Shown piece after piece: positions 1-6,367 of a DNA stretch of 14,586 nt. The translations under genes and the position numbers were made by a program. The stretch covers positions 1 through 14,586 of the forward strand of contig DURG01000112.1 of assembly GCA_012837465.1 (NCBI GenBank), written 5' to 3'. How positions within the stretch are numbered: the stretch's first letter is position 1; every line of letters begins with the position of its first letter. Below the pieces are notes generated by a model. The model searched no databases. It was given only the letters and a program-made list of their open reading frames with translations, and had not been told where the DNA came from. This DNA is from Propionibacterium sp. GTDB taxonomy: Bacteria; Actinomycetota; Actinomycetes; Propionibacteriales; Propionibacteriaceae.

Positions 1-283
1 CCGCGGCGAGCGCGCCCTCCAACGCCAACGACAGCCACAGGCCCGGCTCCGGCTTGGTCCACTCGATGAGCCAGGCGGAGCGCTGGTAGGTCTCCATGTC
101 CGACGCCAGCCACCAGTGCCAGCCGTACGCGACGATGGCCGACGCCACCGCCAGGTACAGCAGCGCGGACGCGACCCCCACCACGACGGGGCGGGGCGGC
201 TCGCCGGTGCGCTTGCTGCGCGGCACGTCGCACCGCAACTCCTCGATGGGAGGCAGCGTGGCGATCTGCTTCGGTTCGGACAT
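1..283 (-). CDS. Membrane protein of unknown function, N-terminal part only
   Basis: The frame opens at an ATG at 283 and stays open to the left edge, so 94 N-terminal residues are visible and the C-terminus is missing. The protein begins MSEPKQIATL with a short, charged, presumably cytoplasmic tail. A hydrophobic stretch at about residues 33-55 (PVVVGVASALLYLAVASAIV) looks like one membrane span. A Trp-rich segment (YGWHWWLAS) follows, then a second partly hydrophobic stretch begins near residue 82 at the edge. I recognise no family. There is no Shine-Dalgarno sequence, but a TAGGCT hexamer lies 8 bases before the ATG, so the transcript may be leaderless. The gene diverges from the methyltransferase at 356. 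That the frame codes is well supported by its composition and hydrophobic pattern; its function is unknown. Confidence 0.7.
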   Translation of the reverse strand, partial: MSEPKQIATLPPIEELRCDVPRSKRTGEPPRPVVVGVASALLYLAVASAIVAYGWHWWLASDMETYQRSAWLIEWTKPEPGLWLSLALEGALAA

Positions 284-291
284 CGCGCCCC

Positions 292-297
292 AGCCTA
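292..297 (-). promoter_or_regulatory. Candidate -10 hexamer for the left-edge membrane gene
   Basis: Read on the minus strand this is TAGGCT, matching TANNNT, with 8 bases before the ATG at 283. No purine-rich ribosome site lies in between except a GGGG run, so transcription could begin at or next to the start codon. No clear -35 is visible. This is one of several similar arrangements in the window. Confidence 0.3.
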
Positions 298-343
298 CAA
301 GCTCGGCCGGGTTGCCCCTGCCCTCAGAACATGGCGGCGAGGG

Positions 344-349
344 CATACT
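344..349 (+). promoter_or_regulatory. Candidate -10 hexamer for a leaderless methyltransferase mRNA
   Basis: CATACT is followed by the six bases GGGGCC and then the ATG at 356. That spacing would place the transcript start on the A of the ATG. The first base departs from TANNNT, and no good -35 lies 16-18 bases upstream, so the call rests mainly on spacing and on the lack of a usable Shine-Dalgarno. The identical GGGGCC-ATG context occurs before the M20 gene at 5430. Confidence 0.35.
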
Positions 350-355
350 GGGGCC

Positions 356-946
356 ATGCACGACTGGGACGAGGCCTACGGTGAATCCGAGGCCATGTGG
401 AGCGGCAACCCCAACGCGGCGCTGGTCACCGAGGCGGGCAGGCTGAGCCCCGGGTTGGCGCTCGACGTCGGCTCCGGCGAGGGCGCCGATGCCATCTGGT
501 TGGAGCAGCAGGGCTGGGAGGTCGTGGGGCTCGAGCCGTCGTCGGTGGCCATCGGGCGGGCGGCCGCTGCGGCCAAGCGTGCCGGCATCGAGGTCGAGTG
601 GGTCCACGGTGAACTGGGCCGGGCCTTCCTGCCCCACGCCGAGTACGACCTCGTCAGCGCCTGCTACCTTCCGCTGTTCACCGATTCGCACGAGCCCTCG
701 CAACTCACGGGCCTCGTCGCGCCCGGTGGGCATCTGCTCGTCGTGCACCATGCCGACTGGGACAGCCACGCCCATGAGGGGCACCCGGCCCACGGCCGCG
801 AACTGCTGGGCCCCGGGAAGGTCGCCGACGGCCTGCCCGATGGGTTCGAGATCGTGCTGCTGGAGGCGCGTGAGCGCGAGGTCGCCCACGGTGCCGGCGC
901 GCACCACCGCGACGACATCGTCCTGCTCGCCCGCCGCGTGCGTTGA
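356..946 (+). CDS. Class I SAM-dependent methyltransferase
   Basis: This 196-residue cytoplasmic protein has a Rossmann-fold methyltransferase layout. The glycine-rich SAM-binding motif I (LDVGSGEG, residues 36-43) is followed by an acidic residue after strand 2 (GLEPS, Glu60). There is a motif near YDLVSACYLPLF (97-108) and a post-motif VAPGGHLLVVHH (121-132). The opening WDEAYGESEAMWSGNPN is typical of small actinobacterial stand-alone methyltransferases. The C-terminal third is His-rich. The substrate cannot be read from sequence; small molecules such as tellurite or thiols are possible by analogy with TehB-like enzymes, but this is inference. I chose the ATG at 356 because the homologous part starts there. 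Upstream in-frame codons run through the divergent promoter region and the other gene. Its stop at 944-946 directly abuts the stop of the convergent oxidoreductase. Confidence 0.85.
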   Translation: MHDWDEAYGESEAMWSGNPNAALVTEAGRLSPGLALDVGSGEGADAIWLEQQGWEVVGLEPSSVAIGRAAAAAKRAGIEVEWVHGELGRAFLPHAEYDLVSACYLPLFTDSHEPSQLTGLVAPGGHLLVVHHADWDSHAHEGHPAHGRELLGPGKVADGLPDGFEIVLLEAREREVAHGAGAHHRDDIVLLARRVR

Positions 947-2014
947 CTACGCAACCAGGTGCGGCCACCCCGTCGCGAAGTATTCGACGAAGGCCTCGCC
1001 CACGCACTGGGCGCGCAGGTGGTCCTTCGTGACCGGGAACTCCGGGCCCGCGTAGCCGGGATCTGCGAGGGCCTTTGCCGCGAACTGCGCATCCGCGATG
1101 GCCGGGCGGCCGACGACCGCGAAATCGGCGCCGTCAGCCAGCGCAGCCGACAGTTCCGCCGAGCTGCCGAGCTTGCCGGTGACGCCCAGCCTGGTGCGAC
1201 CGCGGGGGAGCGAGGCGAAGGTGGCCAGCAACTCCTGGCCCGGCGCGTCCTCGCGGTGCTTGCGCACGTCCCACAGCGACATGTCGAGGTAGTCGACCCG
1301 GTCGTCGGTCAGCAGCCTGCCGGCCAGGGCCACCATCTCGGGGGTGGACAGGTTGAAGCGCTCGGCGGACAGCCGTACCCCCACCTGGAACTGCGACGAG
1401 GTGCGCGAGCGGACGGCGTCGAGGATCTCGAGGACGATCCGCGCGCGGCCCTCGGCGTCGCCGCCGTAGCCGTCGCTGCGGTCGTTGGTGAGGGCCAGGA
1501 ACTGGGTGAGCAGGTACCCGTGGGCGCCGTGCAGTTCGACGCCGTCGAACCCGGCGCGCTCGACGCGGGCCGCGCCGTCGGCGAAGGCCTCGACGACGCG
1601 CTTCACCTCGTCGGTCGTGAGGCCGCGTACCCCCTGCTCGGGGATGTCGACGGCGCTGACGAGCGGGCGGCCGGAGGCAACCGGATCGGCCACCGCGCCG
1701 CCATGGTGGATCTGGACCGACGAGACGCTGCCGGCCGCGCGGATCCCGTCGGCCATGCGGGCCAGGCCGGGAAGCTGCGCGTCGTCGTCGACGCCCAACT
1801 GCCCCTCCCACGCCTTGCCGGCCACGTCGACGTAGGCCGCGGCGGTCATCGTCATCCCGAAGCCGCCCTCCGCGCGGGCCACCAGCCAGGTGATCTCGTC
1901 GTCGGAGAGCGTGCCATCGGGGTTGCTCTGCTTGTTGGTCATGGGCGCCAGCGACAGCCGGTTCGGCCACGCGGGGCCGTGCGCCAGTTCGAGGGGGGTG
2001 CGGAGTTCGGTCAC
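947..2014 (-). CDS. NADH:flavin oxidoreductase, Old Yellow Enzyme family
   Basis: This is a single-domain FMN-binding TIM barrel of about 355 residues, the usual OYE length, expected to reduce activated C=C bonds with NAD(P)H in the cytoplasm. Positions below count from the GTG at 2020. Visible motifs are the N-terminal PNRLSLAPMT (19-28), QIHHGGAVAD (103-112) where many OYEs have QLxHxGRxA, and the substrate-binding pair in HGAHGYLLTQF (164-174). After these come TNDRSDGYGG (178-187), VRLSAERF (215-222) and the FMN-phosphate-binding VVGRPAIAD (302-310). The missing Arg after HHGG marks a divergent subgroup. Two GTG starts are possible, at 2020 and 2014. I prefer 2014 because a TAGAAT -10 box ends at 2022, only one base from 2020 but seven from 2014. 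The natural substrate is unknown. The gene follows the ligase by a few bases. Confidence 0.88.
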   Translation of the reverse strand: MTELRTPLELAHGPAWPNRLSLAPMTNKQSNPDGTLSDDEITWLVARAEGGFGMTMTAAAYVDVAGKAWEGQLGVDDDAQLPGLARMADGIRAAGSVSSVQIHHGGAVADPVASGRPLVSAVDIPEQGVRGLTTDEVKRVVEAFADGAARVERAGFDGVELHGAHGYLLTQFLALTNDRSDGYGGDAEGRARIVLEILDAVRSRTSSQFQVGVRLSAERFNLSTPEMVALAGRLLTDDRVDYLDMSLWDVRKHREDAPGQELLATFASLPRGRTRLGVTGKLGSSAELSAALADGADFAVVGRPAIADAQFAAKALADPGYAGPEFPVTKDHLRAQCVGEAFVEYFATGWPHLVA

Positions 2015-2021
2015 ACCCACG

Positions 2022-2027
2022 ATTCTA
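2022..2027 (-). promoter_or_regulatory. TAGAAT -10 box overlapping the ligase stop codon
   Basis: On the minus strand TAGAAT (five of six bases of TATAAT) includes the TAG stop of the DNA ligase at 2027-2025. Seven bases later comes the GTG at 2014, so a transcript starting there would be leaderless for the oxidoreductase. No strong -35 is evident. The box decides between the two candidate GTG starts of the oxidoreductase. Confidence 0.4.
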
Positions 2028-3011
2028 GGAGCCGACGCTGAGGTCGACGGTGGCCGCCTCCAGCGGGGTCACGTCGGGGCGCAGCCGCAGCAGCACCGGC
2101 TGGCGCAGCACGCCGTCGGGCGTGACGTTGAGATAGCGCACCTGCACGCACAGCAGTGGCTCCACCCAGTGGGTGCGGCGGGCGGTCGGATCCTGCGGCG
2201 GTGCGGGATCGAACGGCGGGGTGGGGCGTTCGGTGGTGCGCAGCACCTGGAGGAGGGCGTCCTTCTCGGCATGGCTCAGCCCCGAGCCCGCGCGGCCGAG
2301 CGGGTAGAGGACGGGTGCGGTCTCGAAGGTCGCCTCGTCAGCCGGGTGGCCGAGCCAGACCGCGCCCAAGCGCTTGTCGTCGCCGGTTTCCGGGATCCAG
2401 CCGCCGATCACCGCGACCAGTTCCGTGCGGTGCGGCGTCTTGACCCAGTCGGTGCTGCGGGCGCCCGGGAGGTACGCCGATTCCGCGCGTTTGCTGATGA
2501 CCCCCTCCAGGCCCGCCTCGCGGGTGAAGGCGGCCAGGGCCTCACCGTCGTCGTGCTGCTCGGAGAGTTGCCAGTGGGGGCGGTCGAGGTCGACTTCTTC
2601 GAGCCGACGGCGGCGTTCGGCCAGCGGGAGGCGGGTGAGGTCCTCGTCGCCCACGCGTAGGAGATCGAAGGCGACGAACGTGACGGGCCGCTCGCGCGAC
2701 CATTGGGCTGCGCGGGCGGGGTTGCGCACGTGCATGCGGTGCGCGATGGCATGGAAGGACGGGATTCCGTCGTCGTTCAGGGCGATGAGTTCGCCGTCGA
2801 GCAACAGCCCATCGGGCAGGCCCACGGCTCCGGCCGCCACTTCCGGGTAGGCGACCGTGATCTCGCCCTCGTTGCGGTTGCGGAGGATGAGCGTGCCGTC
2901 GCGGGTCTCGGCGAGCGCGCGCACGCCGTCCCACTTGACCTCGTGCAGCCAGCCCTCGCCCTGCGGCGGCACGCCGGGGGTCCGGGTGGGGGTGGCCAGC
3001 ATGGGGCGCAC
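2025..3011 (-). CDS. ATP-dependent DNA ligase, LigC/LigD ligase-domain type
   Basis: The protein (328 residues) has an adenylation domain followed by an OB fold, with no polymerase or nuclease domain. It would seal nicked DNA using ATP. Counting from the inner ATG at 3002, the motifs are: motif I EVKWDGVR with adenylated Lys23; motif III LLDGELIAL (67-75); motif IIIa FVAFDLLRVGDEDL (109-122); motif IV EGVISKR (166-172); and motif V DWVKTPHR (185-192). The OB-fold part includes HWVEPLLCVQVRYLNVTPDG near the C-terminus. Motif V has Thr-Pro-His where many ligases have a second Lys. No Ku gene is in the window. The GTG at 3011 gives the family-like start MRPMLATP; the ATG at 3002 is the alternative. 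The start lies two bases after the stop of the preceding gene with no Shine-Dalgarno, which suggests translational coupling. Confidence 0.9.
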   Translation of the reverse strand: MRPMLATPTRTPGVPPQGEGWLHEVKWDGVRALAETRDGTLILRNRNEGEITVAYPEVAAGAVGLPDGLLLDGELIALNDDGIPSFHAIAHRMHVRNPARAAQWSRERPVTFVAFDLLRVGDEDLTRLPLAERRRRLEEVDLDRPHWQLSEQHDDGEALAAFTREAGLEGVISKRAESAYLPGARSTDWVKTPHRTELVAVIGGWIPETGDDKRLGAVWLGHPADEATFETAPVLYPLGRAGSGLSHAEKDALLQVLRTTERPTPPFDPAPPQDPTARRTHWVEPLLCVQVRYLNVTPDGVLRQPVLLRLRPDVTPLEAATVDLSVGS

Positions 3012-3013
3012 GG

Positions 3014-4168
3014 CTACTGCGTCCAGTGCACGCGCGACTGGGCCAGCGCCGCGCGGTCCTGCTCCGACGGCGGCTGGACGAGCAGCCTGGGCGGGAAGGT
3101 GCCCTCGTGCAGCGAGAACAGGTGCGGGCAGGTGACCAGCGCGTTGTTGAGGTTCACGCCGAGCGGCTCGTCGTCCTCCTCGCGGAAGAAGACGATGAGG
3201 TCGGTGCGGGGGATGCTGGTCACGTCGTCGGAGGTGACGGCGAGGGTCTCCCACTGGCTGTGGCGCTCGATCTGCAGCATCGAGGACGCGAAGGGGCCCG
3301 GCTCGGCCTGGAGGCGTTCGCGCTGGCGCCCGTGCTGCTCGGCGTGGATGTCGGCCCTGAGCTTCGTGAGTCGCTTCTCGGCGGGGTGGCCGGCGGGGGG
3401 CAGCCACTCGCGCCAGGCGTTGTCGGCCTGTACGTGGGGGAGGGGACAGACCTCCTTGTGGGAGCCGCGCACGGATTCGAGTACGTCCAGGAAGTCGTCC
3501 CAGTGCTCGGTCTGGGTGTCGACGAGGAACAGGTCCTCCCGCGTGGCGGGCACGGCGGCCCATTCGGTGTCGGTGGTCTGCTCCATCTGGCGCAGGGCAA
3601 CGTCCATGGTCTGGAGGTCGGCGAACCAGGCGCAGTCGTTGCCCTCGGAGGCGTGCACCACGAGGATCGAGTTGTCCTCGACGATGGGGGCCAGGCCGAA
3701 CTGCTCCGTGGTGTCACGCAGCCTCAGCACCGCCCTGGCGGCGCGCGTGATCTGCTCCTCTGGCGTCTCACCCTCGATCTTGTGCCGGCTGACGGGCATG
3801 ACTGCGGTGGGCAGGTCGATGGCCAGGCCGACGCCGATGTAGTCGGTCAGTGGGAAGGTCATGGCGGGGGTGTTCTCGCCGTCGAAGTAGTCGGCGCTAC
3901 GGACGAGCGGGATGGCCTCGTCGAGGTCGACCTCCTCGTCGAGGTGCGTCTGGACGGTGACGAGCAGCTTGTCGAGCGAGGCGTGGAAGCGCAGGAGCGC
4001 GTCCTCCTCGGATTCGCCGGGTTCCGGCTGAGCCAGTTGCGGGTTGCAGGTGATGTCCTCGCCGGTCAGCAAGGTCAGTGCGATCATCCCTGGATGCTCG
4101 GTGCTCGGCTCCGCGGCCACGACGAGTGGGTGGGCGAGGGCGGCGTCGACTGCGTCGTCCAAGTTCAT
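3014..4168 (-). CDS. Uncharacterised acidic soluble protein (384 aa)
   Basis: I do not recognise this protein. It opens MNLDDAVDAALAHPLV, has no signal peptide or membrane span, and is rich in Asp and Glu, with runs such as HLDEEVDLDEAIP (75-87) and FFREEDDEPLG (327-337). It looks like a multi-domain cytoplasmic protein. An N-terminal alpha/beta part reaches about residue 95. A middle part (about 100-240) contains MTFPLTDYIGVGLAIDLPTA and SILVVHASEGNDCAWFADL. A charged Trp- and Arg-rich linker (about 250-290) precedes a C-terminal part that ends with LFSLHEGTFPPRLLV. No catalytic motif is obvious. It sits two bases upstream of the DNA ligase and is probably co-expressed with it, but that alone does not assign a function. 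The ATG at 4168 is preceded at six bases by a TAGGGT hexamer and by a weak GAGG. Confidence 0.75.
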   Translation of the reverse strand: MNLDDAVDAALAHPLVVAAEPSTEHPGMIALTLLTGEDITCNPQLAQPEPGESEEDALLRFHASLDKLLVTVQTHLDEEVDLDEAIPLVRSADYFDGENTPAMTFPLTDYIGVGLAIDLPTAVMPVSRHKIEGETPEEQITRAARAVLRLRDTTEQFGLAPIVEDNSILVVHASEGNDCAWFADLQTMDVALRQMEQTTDTEWAAVPATREDLFLVDTQTEHWDDFLDVLESVRGSHKEVCPLPHVQADNAWREWLPPAGHPAEKRLTKLRADIHAEQHGRQRERLQAEPGPFASSMLQIERHSQWETLAVTSDDVTSIPRTDLIVFFREEDDEPLGVNLNNALVTCPHLFSLHEGTFPPRLLVQPPSEQDRAALAQSRVHWTQ

Positions 4169-4174
4169 GCCTCG

Positions 4175-4180
4175 ACCCTA
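4175..4180 (-). promoter_or_regulatory. Candidate -10 hexamer for the uncharacterised gene
   Basis: TAGGGT on the minus strand lies six bases before the ATG at 4168 and would give a leaderless transcript. It falls in a 97-bp gap after the amidohydrolase (4169-4263 plus flanks), which is large enough for an independent promoter. No clear -35 is seen. The same hexamer with six-base spacing occurs before serB. Confidence 0.3.
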
Positions 4181-4263
4181 CCCGCACGCACCGGGCCACG
4201 AGTGTCCTGCGACGGCGGCCTGAACCGAGGCGGGCGTCCTTCGCGGCGTGTGGCGAGGGACGA

Positions 4264-5430
4264 TCAGCTCAACTTGCGCACGGCGAGCTCGACGAAGAGC
4301 TGGGCGCCGTCGTCGAGCACGGAGTCGTCGAACTGCGCGTAGGCCGAGTGGTTCATGGGGGCGGTGGCCGGGTCCTCGTCGGGCGGGCAGGCGGACAGCC
4401 CGATGAAGCAGCCGGGCGCCTCCTGCAGCAGGCGGGAGAAGTCCTCCGCCGCCGCGAGGGGCTTGGCCCAGCGGGCGTGGCGGTCTTCGCCGAAGAGTTC
4501 GGTGACGACGGCGGCCACCGCGTCGGCCTCGTCGTCGTCGTTGACGGTGACGGGGTATTGCTCCCAGAGGTCGAACTCGCCGCGCACGCCGTGGGCCGAC
4601 GCGATGCCCTCGACCACCTGCGGGATGGTCTCGATGAGTTTGGCGCGCACGTCAGTGTCGAAGGTGCGCAGGGTCGCCTCGAGCTTGCCCTCCTCGGGGA
4701 TGACGTTGGCGATGGTGCCGGCCTGGAGCAGGCCGACGGTGACGACGACGGGGTTCTGCACGTCGAAGCGCCTGGTGACCATGGTGTTGAGCGCGGTGGT
4801 GATCTCCGCGAGAGCCGGGACGGGATCCGCGGCGCGGTGCGGGGTGGAGCCGTGGCCGCCGTTGCCGATCACCTTCACGCGCGCGACGTCGGAGCTCGCC
4901 ATCACGGTGCCGGGCTTGGTGCTGAAGGTGCCGAGGGGGTCGAGGGCGGACCACACGTGGATGGCGTAGACCCAATCGGGCCGCGAGCCCGCGACGTCGA
5001 GGAGGCCCTCGTCGAGCATGTACTTCGCGCCGTCCATGCCCTCCTCGCCGGGCTGGAACATGAAGATGACGTCGCCTGCGAGGTCGTCCTTCCGGGCGCA
5101 GAGGTCGTGCGCGGCGCCGACGAGCATCGAGACGTGGAGGTCGTGGCCGCAGGCGTGCATGTTGCCGTTGGTCGACGCGTACTCGAGACCGGTGCGTTCC
5201 TCGACGGGGAGCGCGTCCATGTCGGCGCGCAGCAGCACGACGGGGCGCTTGCCCTGCGTCGGGCGTCCGCCGCGGAGGACGGCGACGACGCTGGTGACGG
5301 ATTCGCCGAGCGTGATCTCCAGGGGCAGGCCGTCGAGGGCTTCGAGGATGCGGGCCTGCGTCTCGGGGAGTTGGAGCCCCACCTCGGGGATCTGGTGGAG
5401 TTCGCGGCGAAGGGCAACCAGGTCGATCAT
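4264..5430 (-). CDS. M20 family amidohydrolase/peptidase (M20D, N-acyl-amino-acid hydrolase type)
   Basis: This 388-residue cytoplasmic dinuclear metallohydrolase is of the hippurate / IAA-amino-acid hydrolase group and has full family length. It begins MIDLVALRRELHQIPE, matching the R-x-x-L-H-x-x-P-E start of the group. Metal and catalytic motifs are VVLLRADMDALPVEE (64-78), MHACGHDLH with Cys94 and His96 (91-99), and MFQPGEEG with Glu129 and Glu130 (124-131). They continue with AIHVW with His158 and a C-terminal MNHSAYAQFD with His361. The lid or dimerisation domain carries IGNGGHGSTPHRAADPV (188-204). It would cleave an amide bond of an N-acylated amino acid or similar small amide; the exact substrate cannot be read. 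The gene lies 28 bases after the MarC gene on the same strand. The ATG at 5430 has only a weak ribosome site, but a TAGGTT hexamer lies six bases before it. Confidence 0.92.
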   Translation of the reverse strand: MIDLVALRRELHQIPEVGLQLPETQARILEALDGLPLEITLGESVTSVVAVLRGGRPTQGKRPVVLLRADMDALPVEERTGLEYASTNGNMHACGHDLHVSMLVGAAHDLCARKDDLAGDVIFMFQPGEEGMDGAKYMLDEGLLDVAGSRPDWVYAIHVWSALDPLGTFSTKPGTVMASSDVARVKVIGNGGHGSTPHRAADPVPALAEITTALNTMVTRRFDVQNPVVVTVGLLQAGTIANVIPEEGKLEATLRTFDTDVRAKLIETIPQVVEGIASAHGVRGEFDLWEQYPVTVNDDDEADAVAAVVTELFGEDRHARWAKPLAAAEDFSRLLQEAPGCFIGLSACPPDEDPATAPMNHSAYAQFDDSVLDDGAQLFVELAVRKLS

Positions 5431-5436
5431 GGCCCC

Positions 5437-5442
5437 AACCTA
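5437..5442 (-). promoter_or_regulatory. Candidate -10 hexamer for the M20 gene
   Basis: TAGGTT on the minus strand is followed by GGGGCC and the ATG at 5430. The six-base spacing suggests a leaderless transcript beginning in the short gap after the MarC gene. The GGGGCC-ATG context matches that of the methyltransferase at 356. No convincing -35 is present. Confidence 0.33.
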
Positions 5443-5458
5443 CTAGGGCCGGGCGGGG

Positions 5459-6043
5459 TCAGCCCACGAAGAACTGCTTGGCGCCGTCGAACATCATCTG
5501 GATGGCGATGATGACCAGGATCATGCCCATCAGCCGCTCCATGGCGATGAGCGTCTTGTCGCCGACGACGCGGCGCAGGAAGCCGGACATGTATAGGATC
5601 ACGGCCGTGGCCAGCCAGGACAGCACCAGCGCGCCCAGGTAGACGGCCCACTGGTCCGGGTTCTGTGAGATGAGGACCACCTCGATGGCCAGCAGCGACG
5701 GCCCGGCCACGTAGGGGACCGCGAGGGGGACGATGAACGGTTCGTCGTCGGTGTGGGGTTCGCGCAGGTTCCGCTCCGGGGTGGGGAACACCATCCGGAT
5801 GGCGATGAGCAGCAGGATCACGCCGCCGGCGGCCTCGAGCGCGGAGTTCTCGATGCTGAGGAGGTGCATGAGGCCCTGGCCCGCGAACAGGAAGGCCACC
5901 ATCACCACCAACGCGATGAGCAGCTCGCGCAGGATGACCCACTGGCGACGCTCCTCGGGCGTGTTGCGCAGCGCGGTCAGGAACAGCGGGACGTTCCCCA
6001 GGGGATCCATGACGAGGAAGAACATCAGGGCGGCTGACAGCAC
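5459..6043 (-). CDS. MarC family integral membrane protein
   Basis: This 194-residue polytopic membrane protein has about six hydrophobic segments. Family hallmarks are DPLGNVPLFL near the N-terminus (13-22), the conserved PLAVPYVAGPS loop (106-116) and the C-terminal RLMGMILVIIAIQMMFDG (170-187). MarC-family (UPF0056) proteins are inner-membrane proteins whose transported substrate is not established; the old link to multiple antibiotic resistance is not supported. The start is the GTG at 6043. A strong GGAAGGAG lies nine bases upstream, and the protein from there matches the usual family start and length, whereas upstream in-frame codons run through the repeat-rich gap. The gene is the first of the minus-strand run and diverges from the DUF2975 gene. 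Confidence 0.9.
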   Translation of the reverse strand: MLSAALMFFLVMDPLGNVPLFLTALRNTPEERRQWVILRELLIALVVMVAFLFAGQGLMHLLSIENSALEAAGGVILLLIAIRMVFPTPERNLREPHTDDEPFIVPLAVPYVAGPSLLAIEVVLISQNPDQWAVYLGALVLSWLATAVILYMSGFLRRVVGDKTLIAMERLMGMILVIIAIQMMFDGAKQFFVG

Positions 6044-6052
6044 TGGAGGGCG

Positions 6053-6060
6053 CTCCTTCC
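6053..6060 (-). promoter_or_regulatory. Shine-Dalgarno that fixes the MarC start
   Basis: On the minus strand GGAAGGAG lies nine bases before the GTG at 6043. It is the strongest ribosome site on this strand in the window and settles the start in favour of GTG 6043 over the much longer upstream open frame. Confidence 0.75.
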
Positions 6061-6146
6061 GGGCGGTGTGTGGGCGACGGCGAGCCCATCGTCGCCTACC
6101 GCTGGCCCCGTTGTCGATTCCGCCCCGGCCGCGCGTCGCCCCGCGT

Positions 6147-6198
6147 CGGGCAGGTGCAACCTGTGCGGCGAGTCCGCCGCACAAGTTCAACTTGCCCG
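6147..6198. repeat. 52-bp nested palindromic element, copy 1
   Basis: The long-range arms 6147-6169 and 6176-6198 pair around the six-base loop GAGTCC with a few mismatches. The same bases also fold as a cloverleaf with no unpaired junction bases: closing stem CGGG/CCCG (6147-6150 with 6195-6198), left hairpin CAGGT-GCA-ACCTG (6151-6163), central hairpin TGCGGC/GCCGCA (6164-6181) and right hairpin CAAGTT-C-AACTTG (6182-6194). Copy 2 begins 73 bp downstream in the same orientation. It resembles REP-like or other small mobile palindromic elements, but I cannot name a family. Confidence 0.75.
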
Positions 6199-6219
6199 GG
6201 CCCGCGTCGAGGGGAGCGC

Positions 6220-6271
6220 CGGGCAGGTACAACCTGTGCGGCAAGTCCGCCGCACAGGTTCAACCTGCCTG
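6220..6271. repeat. 52-bp nested palindromic element, copy 2
   Basis: This copy differs from copy 1 at 5 of 52 positions. Arms 6223-6242 and 6249-6268 match at 18 of 20 positions around the loop AAGTCC. The cloverleaf is preserved: closing CGGG/CCTG with one G-T wobble, left hairpin CAGGT-ACA-ACCTG (6224-6236), central TGCGGC/GCCGCA (6237-6254) and right hairpin CAGGTT-C-AACCTG (6255-6267). Two of the five differences, at 6257 and 6265, are paired changes that keep the right hairpin intact. Confidence 0.75.
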
Positions 6272-6292
6272 CCCTGAGGTTCACAGGTTGGC

Positions 6293-6344
6293 ATATCGAA
6301 AAACGTTGTGCACATCGAGATTCGTTGTTATCGTTAATCGATAT
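6293..6344 (+). promoter_or_regulatory. Promoter and candidate operator of the DUF2975-HTH pair
   Basis: This AT-rich island is bounded by the inverted repeat ATATCGA (6293-6299) and TCGATAT (6338-6344). Between them, TTGTGC (6306-6311) and TATCGT (6329-6334) form a possible -35/-10 pair with a 17-base spacer, putting the transcript start near 6341. A ribosome site GAAGGAGGG follows at 6355-6363. A repressor binding both repeat halves would straddle the promoter. The HTH protein encoded by the operon is the natural candidate (inference). Confidence 0.45.
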
Positions 6345-6367
6345 AGGACACGTTGAAGGAGGGTCAC

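Larger units (their letters stand above)
6044..6367. other. Divergent intergenic region with repeats and a promoter
   Basis: These 324 bases separate the divergent MarC and DUF2975 genes. From left to right they hold the MarC ribosome site (6053-6060), about 85 bp of GC-rich sequence in which I see no clear signal, two copies of a 52-bp nested palindrome (6147-6198, 6220-6271), and an AT-rich promoter region (6293-6350) with the DUF2975 ribosome site at 6355-6363. No credible gene lies here. Open frames crossing it consist of repeat sequence. Confidence 0.7.

Noticed and set aside
116..355. In-frame upstream extension of the methyltransferase (long N-terminal extension)
   Set aside because: The extension runs antisense through the left-edge membrane gene and has Arg/His-rich shadow composition; family similarity starts at the ATG at 356.
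959..2041. 360-codon plus-strand open frame opposite the oxidoreductase
   Set aside because: Antisense shadow; the minus-strand frame carries the complete set of OYE motifs.
4078..5511. 477-codon plus-strand open frame opposite the M20 gene
   Set aside because: A shadow of high GC third positions; low-complexity Val/Gly/Asp/Glu composition, no motif, and the opposite strand encodes a complete M20 enzyme.
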